Below are positions 57,890-64,000 of a DNA stretch of 64,000 bases, in pieces. Where the stretch lies: the NCBI RefSeq assembly GCF_047948215.1, contig NC_134458.1, positions 136,942,536 through 137,006,535 of the forward strand, written 5' to 3'. Made by a program: the position numbers and the translations under genes. This DNA comes from Lycorma delicatula. Its lineage: Eukaryota; Arthropoda; Insecta; Hemiptera; Fulgoridae. Every line of letters starts with the position of its first letter. The stretch's first letter is position 1. Below the pieces are notes generated by a model, which was not told the DNA's origin, did no database searches, and saw only the letters and a program-made list of their open reading frames with translations.

Positions 57890-59640
57890 AAAACAACTAT
57901 TAGCTAGCAAAAAAAGCAATATTAAACACAAGAGACTATTGAAAAGACGGGGCGGCAAAATAAAGCAAAAAAGAAGATATAATAATAATAATAATAATGG
58001 AAGAAAGGTGACATGAGAGTGTACATTATTGTAAAGTACTTGTCTTATACCCTGTAACGTGAATTATAGACTATTCCTTTACCGACTGAATTTTTCCCAT
58101 GCATGGGTCACTTGGCTGATTCATTTAACAACCAACCTCAACATAACACACCTCAAAGTGTTTCTTACTATCATCCGAAGTAACACTGTGTCTTCACTGT
58201 TGTCACGGCAATAATTGATGTAATGACTTCATCACTCTAACCTTTCCACAACTTATACACTTCTAATACTTCTCATTCTTCGTATAATACTTAAATAACG
58301 ATTTAAAATATATAACAAAGTAAAATCACAATCAAGAACTTTCTTTATCCTTTATAACTAAACGAAAAGTAAAAAAATATATCATTTTTTCGAATCATTT
58401 TATATTTTCCAATCTTTAATAGTATCGATATTTTATAAGTGGAAGAAAATAAATAAATCGGCTCACTAATTCAGATATTAATACCTGTTTAAAATCCCAC
58501 CTATACCCCCACCTATAATTTAAAACATTTTTTTTTTTCATTTTTACAGTCATCAAACTGTATAATATAGAAAAAGTATGGTGATTATTTAAACCCCTGA
58601 GATAATTTTTATACCTGTTTATTTATATGAAGGAAAAATAGAATGACGACATTTCCTAAAAGAAAACCTCTTTTCGTTTAAAGCAGGTTTTAAAAGGATA
58701 TTTTTAAAAACTTGTTTTCTTTTAAAACAGGTTTAAAACTTATTTTACGTGAACTATATTTATGGCTTTCATGGATGTTATGACGCAGGAGATGTTACCT
58801 AATCTTAAGAGACTGATTCAAAAAATCTAAATAAAAAAAGTTTATACGGTGGGCAAGTCCAATTCTCGCTTGATTTTTCTACTGATCACCATTTTGTTTT
58901 TGTTTTATTTTAAGAAAAATTTATTTGAAAATAGATTGAAATATTATAATAAGATTAGGTGTACGTATAGCCAATAACAACTAGAAAATAATTAAGTTTG
59001 AAATTTTCACCTTCCAAAATACGTAATTGGCGGCCATTTACTTTTTTTAATCGTTAATAGTTCCAAAAATTATAGTCTTATTGAATTAAATTTTTAGGCA
59101 AAATGTAAATTCTTTTATTATAAACAAAGTTACATCTTATTTATTCAAAACGGTTGATAAGTAGTTGAGTTATGGCTGAAATTGTTGAAATAGATCACAA
59201 ATATTGTGCAGGTTCACAACTTTATGTCTATTTTCACGAATTCAGTCACATATCACCTGTTTATCAACTGATTAGAACAAGTAAGGTGTCAGTTTGTTCA
59301 CAATAAAAGGCTTAATATCTTATTAGATGAAAGATAATTCGATAAAAATAATATTTTTCCAAGATATTAATCATGAAAAAAAAACTGACAACAAAAATGC
59401 TATACTTTCCTGGCAATGGTTATTTATTTCTTTTAAAGTAGAAAAATAATGATACATGTAAAACATTAAAAAAGTTATTAAAAATCGATATTTTTTTTTC
59501 TTTTTTCTGTTCCCCACCACCAAAATTACCTGCAAAGAAAGTTTCTTGATTTGTCTACGATTACTGTATTAAATGGAAGGAAAAAATATGTACAATAAAA
59601 AGTTACCTAAGATTTCTTTTTTGAGGATGGTGGTAAATTA
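57890..59640. other. AT-rich stretch; may be an intron of the gene ending at 57708
   Basis: It contains (AAT)n at 57979-57999 and, near 58575-58595, an inverted match to the H1 end (AGTATGGTGATTATT). No second exon could be supported. Confidence 0.4.
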
Positions 59641-59644
59641 TGAT

Positions 59645-60250
59645 GAGATTCTATTGTAATACTATTATTATAAAAGTTTTGGTAAACCAAAAAGACTTGA
59701 AGAAATTACAAAAATGATATTTTTGAACGTTGATCGGCACCCCTACCCACAATATTGCCTCCAATTTTTTTTTTTTGATATCGTTTACACTATGCATAGG
59801 AAGAACTTTAAAAATTCGATTTAAAGGTATGCCATAAATAAAAAGATAGCTTTTTGGGGGTAAATTTGGGGGGGGGGATTTTGGGGGAAGGGAAGAATTT
59901 TGGGGTATTTTTTTAGAAAAATTGTTAAGATAAGCATGTACACTTGTACTGAACTTAATAATTAAAGTGGGGTTATGTTTGCAAAATTTTGAGAAAATTG
60001 ACTCTGAAGAAACCCCACTTTCTACATATATTGACCCCAAATTTTTACCAACAAACTGCACTCTATACACGAGTCCCTGTTCCATCAAAATTGGTTTGTC
60101 CAGTCAAAAGTTATTAAGCTTCAAACACGCCAACACATGTAATACTTACATACGTAAGAACATTGTCCTTCACCTTTTGTCGAGGGGTCCCTGGGTTATA
60201 AAACGTCGAGAAATGCAGAAAAACCCATATTCCATTTTTTAACAAACTGC
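59645..60250. other. Word-diverse block with a G-run cluster
   Basis: Phrases typical of interspersed repeats occur here and a G-rich cluster lies at 59856-59907. AAAGTGGGGTT (59964-59974) pairs with AACCCCACTTT (60011-60021). The 145-codon minus-strand frame (60088-59651) depends on the complement of the G run (poly-proline) and is not protein-like. Confidence 0.4.
59856..59907 (+). repeat. Potential G-quadruplex cluster
   Basis: Five G runs of 5, 10, 5, 3 and 4 within about 52 bases on the plus strand, in DNA otherwise about 70 percent A+T. It satisfies the usual G3+ N1-12 pattern when loops up to about 8 bases are allowed. Confidence 0.8.
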
Positions 60251-60514
60251 ATACTTTCCTTCTTGTTGTATACTCTACAGCTATGACGACAGGAAAATAA
60301 AATTAATGGAAGCCATTTCGGAATAATGAAAGTTATTTATTTTTGTAGATGTTGGTACATATACAACAAATTTTATTAAAATATCTCAATCCGTTTTTAA
60401 GATATAAATTTTTATTTTTTATTAAAAATACATAAAATGGTAGCGAGAGGGAAATAAATGAAGATGAGGAATTTATCCCCATGAAAATTTTTTATTTTGA
60501 TGCCCTACATTATT

Positions 60515-61683
60515 TCTGTTGGGGAAGAATAATTTGGATTCAGAAAAGGAAAAGGAACAACAGAAGCTATAGTATTGATCAGAATAATTGGGGAGAGATG
60601 TTCTGAAAGAGGAAGAGGATTGAGCTTGTGTTTTTTTAAATATGGAGAAAGCATTCGACAGATTACACTGGTAAACGTTATTTGAAATTCTGAAAGAAAA
60701 GAGAATTGATTGGAAGGATATCAAACTGATCAGATAATTCTATATAAAGTAAATAGCAGCTGTGAAAATAAATGAGAACCTCACAAAGCGGTTAGAATTA
60801 GGCAGAGGAGTGAAGCAAGGCTGCTGTTTATCATCAACACTGTTCAACCTTAATGTTGAAAGAAATATTCGATGGCCAAAAAGGAGTAATCATAGTTGGA
60901 AGAAATATAAATTGTGTCAGATTTGCTGACGATCAGTGATTAGAGCTAAAGACACTCAGATATTACAAGGAATGATAAAATGTTAGAAGTAGAGATGAAG
61001 GAATATGGGATGAAAATAAATGTAAGGAAAACAACAGTTATAAAGGTAAATGAGATGGAAGATATGGATGACGTAACAGCCAAAGGAAAAATTGAACAAG
61101 TAAAAAGATATATATATATATATATATCTCGAAAGAGTACTAACTGAAGACCGGAGGAGTAAAGAAGAGATTAAGAAAAGAATTGCAATAGCAAGGAAAG
61201 CCTTTTCAAAAAGAAAAACCTACTCTTTAGAAACGTGGAAGAGCCTGTGAAAGAGATTAGTAGAATGCTATGTTTTGAATATAATTTTGTACGGTAGTGA
61301 AACATGGACGCTAGGGTAAAAAGAAAATATAAGAACGAGACTTTTGGGATGTGGGTGTGTAGAAGGACGGATATCATAAAATAGGTGGACAGATAAGTAT
61401 CGTAGAAGTATTAAGAAGAATAAATGAAGATAGAACAATATTGACGACTACTAGAAGGAGAAAAGGAAACTTGATTGGGTATATAATTAGGGGAAAGGGA
61501 ATAATAAATACAGTTATTAAAGGCTCCGTTGAAGATGAAAAAAGAAGAGAAAGGAAGAGGTTGAAATTAATAAACGACAAAAAGGTTGGTAAAAGTGAAG
61601 CTGAGGCGAAAAGAAAAAATGATACAGAAAAGATGGAGAAAAAACGGTGCCAGGAACCTACTAATAGGCAGAATAACACATGA
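60515..61683 (+). pseudogene. LINE family L2-type reverse transcriptase, copy 4, longest copy
   Basis: Blocks in order across frames: FGFRKGKGTTEAIVLIRIIG (about 60530-60590), NMEKAFDRLHW (RT motif A with Asp, about 60638-60672), LELGRGVKQGCCLSSTLFNL (motif B, about 60795-60855), CVRFADDQ (motif C FADD, 60913-60936), KEEIKKRIAIARKAFSKRK (about 61163-61220), VECYVLNIILYGSETWTLG (about 61261-61317), and a final open 80-codon piece (61441-61683) with TRRRKGNLIGYIIRGKGIIN and ending CQEPTNRQNNT-stop. The A, B and C motif catalytic residues are kept but several frameshifts and stops and a (TA)n insertion (61109-61127) kill it. Shared C-terminal blocks tie it to copies 1-3. Confidence 0.85.
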
Positions 61684-61689
61684 TGATGA

Positions 61690-63060
61690 AATCAGTTCTT
61701 TAATTTTGACTAACAATTCCCTGAACACCCTGCTCGATTTAATTTTTTAGAGTCGGATTAATAGGTATTACATTTAGAACGGGTAGGAGTTAGACTTTAT
61801 GAAAAGTTTTAAAATATTTGTGTATTTAGCTTATTAAAAAATTATATAAAATTAAAAGTATATAAAATTTTGAAAAATTTTTTCTTAAAAAGATTTTTAA
61901 GCAAGCATCATGAAATACAAGGAAAAGGAATTAGAAAAAATAAATAGTAATACAAAATCAAAATATAACAATTAGACAAATATATAAAAAATTAACAAAA
62001 ATTATGTTTAAATATAGTCAAAATCACTAACTAATTTTTTCATGTGTGAAAATCTGATATATCTAACCTCTTTATACATTATCATAAATTAAAAATTTGA
62101 TTTTTTATAAATCTATAAATGCGGCGTTATTTAGAGAAGAATATTTTTCAAAGCATAAATAATTCAGAAGTATACCCTATAAAATCACACTTTACCCTTT
62201 ACTTAAAGTTAGGTTTTATTGACTAGTTAAAACGTAATGACTAGAAAAGTTTTATAATTTTACATCAAAATAGAAAACCTTATGAAAAGAATAAGGGGTA
62301 AAAACCCACCATCCGTAAACGTTTTACTGATTAACAAGTGAACTGTATCTTGTTTATTATTTATTTTATAACCTATTATTTTTAGGTTTTGTAATTTTTT
62401 TTGAACTTAACAAAATATTTTATAAGAGTTTTTTTCAGTTATGAAGTAAATAATATAATAAATAAGTAATTTTTTAAGGGTTAATCATTTTTTACTTTAT
62501 CATACGTTAGTTTTTTTCATAGTAGAGAAATTTCAGCAACGTCATTTCCAACTGAATTTTATTTAGTATAATAAATTCGATCCTGTTAAAATATTTATTT
62601 TGGCTATCTCATTCATCCATTTCGCCAAGATTTTTTTAAAAAATTTGAAGGAACAAATGATGGAGACCTCAGATTAGAACATAGTTCTATTCTTACATGT
62701 ACTAATAATAATTTTAATAATCTTACACTTCTGTAATAAAATATTTTATATACATATACTGCTTAAATTTCTCAGATCCGTTTATTTTTATTTTTCAATG
62801 ATTATAATTATTGTATTTTTTTATATTATCGTAAATAAAAAAACGCTCAAATACATTTTTCAAAAAGTAAATAAATATAAATCTATTATTCCATATATAT
62901 ATTACGATATTTCGATTTTTAAGCAAGCATCATGAAATACAGGGAAAGGGAATTTAAAGAAATAAATAGAAATAAAAAACAAAATCTAAAAATTAAACAA
63001 AATATAAAAAAAATTACAATTAAAATATAGTCGAAACTACTAGCTGAAGTGTGCAAAATA
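61690..63060 (+). repeat. Direct repeat pair D2 in AT-rich DNA
   Basis: TTTTTAAGCAAGCATCATGA begins both copies (61893 and 62918). Each continues AAATACA(A/G)GGAAA(A/G)G, an A-rich middle, and AAATATAGTC(A/G)AAA to about 62035 and 63055. Copies are about 140 bases with starts about 1025 bases apart; the DNA between has no ORF. Confidence 0.75.
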
Positions 63061-64000
63061 AAAGTGTTTTAGACTAAAATTAAATTAATCTTTCGACTTC
63101 AACTTGGAATATATAAACCATTTTATATAATGTTGTAGACAACATTAGATTTTACTTAAATATTATTAATTTCATTAACCCAGGCAGAAAACGTGTTTTG
63201 TTAATATCGTTTCTGTTAGGTTTATTTATTAAATCACAACTTAACATAAAACATAATATGTTAAAAACACAATTTAACATATTCCTGCGTCTGCTGATGA
63301 ATGTTTAACTAAACTTAAAGTCGTAGGTTGTCCATTATTATAATTAATACTAAGAGTTTTGATTTATTTTATCAAATTTTAAATATTCTCAAATATTCTT
63401 TTTTTGTAATCATATTGTTGTACCATTAAGGTTATAAAATGTACACTTCATGCTTCTATTTTTGTTGCACAAGATCAAAATTTTTACGATAGCTGAAAAG
63501 TTTTTTCAGCTATTAAGCTTTTACTACAGTTTAAATCAAAGTTTTATTTAATTAATTTTTTTTTAGAAATATCATACTTCTTCAGTGTGTGTGTGTTTCA
63601 ATTTTTACTCTATACTACATATTAAAACTTATAATTTTACTACTTGTTAATTAACTGATATCGATGATAAACTATTATCATATTGTCACAGGAAAGAAAC
63701 CGATGTGCAAAATTTCAAGTCAACTCAATAATTGAAAGTGGGTAAAAATTGATTGCAAAATTTGATCCGGAAGGACAGAACGAGTTAAATAACGATTTAA
63801 TCGGACTCTGTCAGAGGGAAATGAAACTAATGCCGTTTTTAATAAAAAATTACTCACGTACTGATACCAAAATCATGTTTTCCACCCCTAAATTCAGTAG
63901 AAATTCAAATCAATTAAAACAACACCACTGTTTAGTTTGAACCTTAACTTAAATTTATAGCAAGTAATTGACTCGACTTAAGATACTAATTGTTTTATTA
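63060..64000. other. AT-rich stretch without supported genes
   Basis: A short TG run lies at about 63586-63595. The 63-codon frame at 63749-63940 has moderately balanced composition but no splice context or motif I can support. Confidence 0.45.

Noticed and set aside
59651..60088. 145-codon minus-strand ORF
   Set aside because: It depends on a poly-proline stretch from the complement of a G-run cluster and continues through repeat-like text; not protein-like.
1..64000. CRISPR array, bacterial operon or viral genome
   Set aside because: No regular short repeats with unique spacers, no operon-like gene packing, no recognisable viral genes; the content is insect-type eukaryotic DNA.

Overview
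This looks like nuclear DNA from an arthropod, most likely an insect. It is strongly AT-rich, has no bacterial-style gene packing, carries many short microsatellites, and is full of insect-type mobile elements: several mariner/Tc1-type transposons, an R1-like non-LTR retrotransposon, a second LINE family, and two tRNA-derived SINE families. A hemipteran is my guess from the feel of the SINE and LINE families; the sequence does not prove it. All coordinates were read by eye, so repeat and element edges are usually good to about 5-20 bases.

Host genes are nearly absent. The only host coding sequence I can support is a candidate 3'-terminal exon on the minus strand at 57708-57883. It has a good splice acceptor, 57 codons plus a stop, and a poly(A) signal downstream. 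Upstream exons should lie to the right, possibly beyond the window. I do not recognise the protein. The rest is best read as intergenic or large-intron DNA.

Layout: (1) 0.9-1.6 kb, a large fold-back element. (2) 3.4-5.2 kb, a DNA transposon with about 400-450 bp terminal inverted repeats around a broken IS630/Tc1/mariner-type transposase. (3) 6.2-8.7 kb, a 5'-truncated, broken R1-like LINE on the minus strand. (4) 9.3-10.0 kb and 23.4-24.2 kb, two inverted copies of a non-autonomous element ending in a GC-rich hairpin; the second copy interrupts another repeat whose uninterrupted form lies at 25.9 kb. (5) 11.9-12.75 kb, a SINE interrupted by the 3' end of an R1-like LINE. (6) 19.7-20.8, 34.7-35.9 and 55.2-56.6 kb, three different dead mariners. 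(7) 27.2-28.9 kb, a decayed copy of a protein family I recall as common in insect genomes and suspect is transposon-derived, bracketed by palindromes. (8) 26.2, 44.9, 49.6 and 60.5 kb, four decayed pieces of one LINE family. (9) 54.77-55.10 kb, an intact SINE with a perfect 14-bp target-site duplication.

The feature least explained by mobile elements is a series of seven islands with more G+C than their surroundings (about 13.6, 16.6-17.5, 24.7-25.4, 31.4-32.2, 40.4-41.3, 42.8-43.4 and 52.2-53.0 kb). Each has no convincing ORF. Each has a purine-rich (GA-type) left flank and a pyrimidine-rich (CT-type) right flank on the same strand. Several cores hold homeodomain-like ATAAA-type words, an octamer and CRE-like words. 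I propose them as candidate cis-regulatory elements; this is inference and needs comparative or chromatin data.
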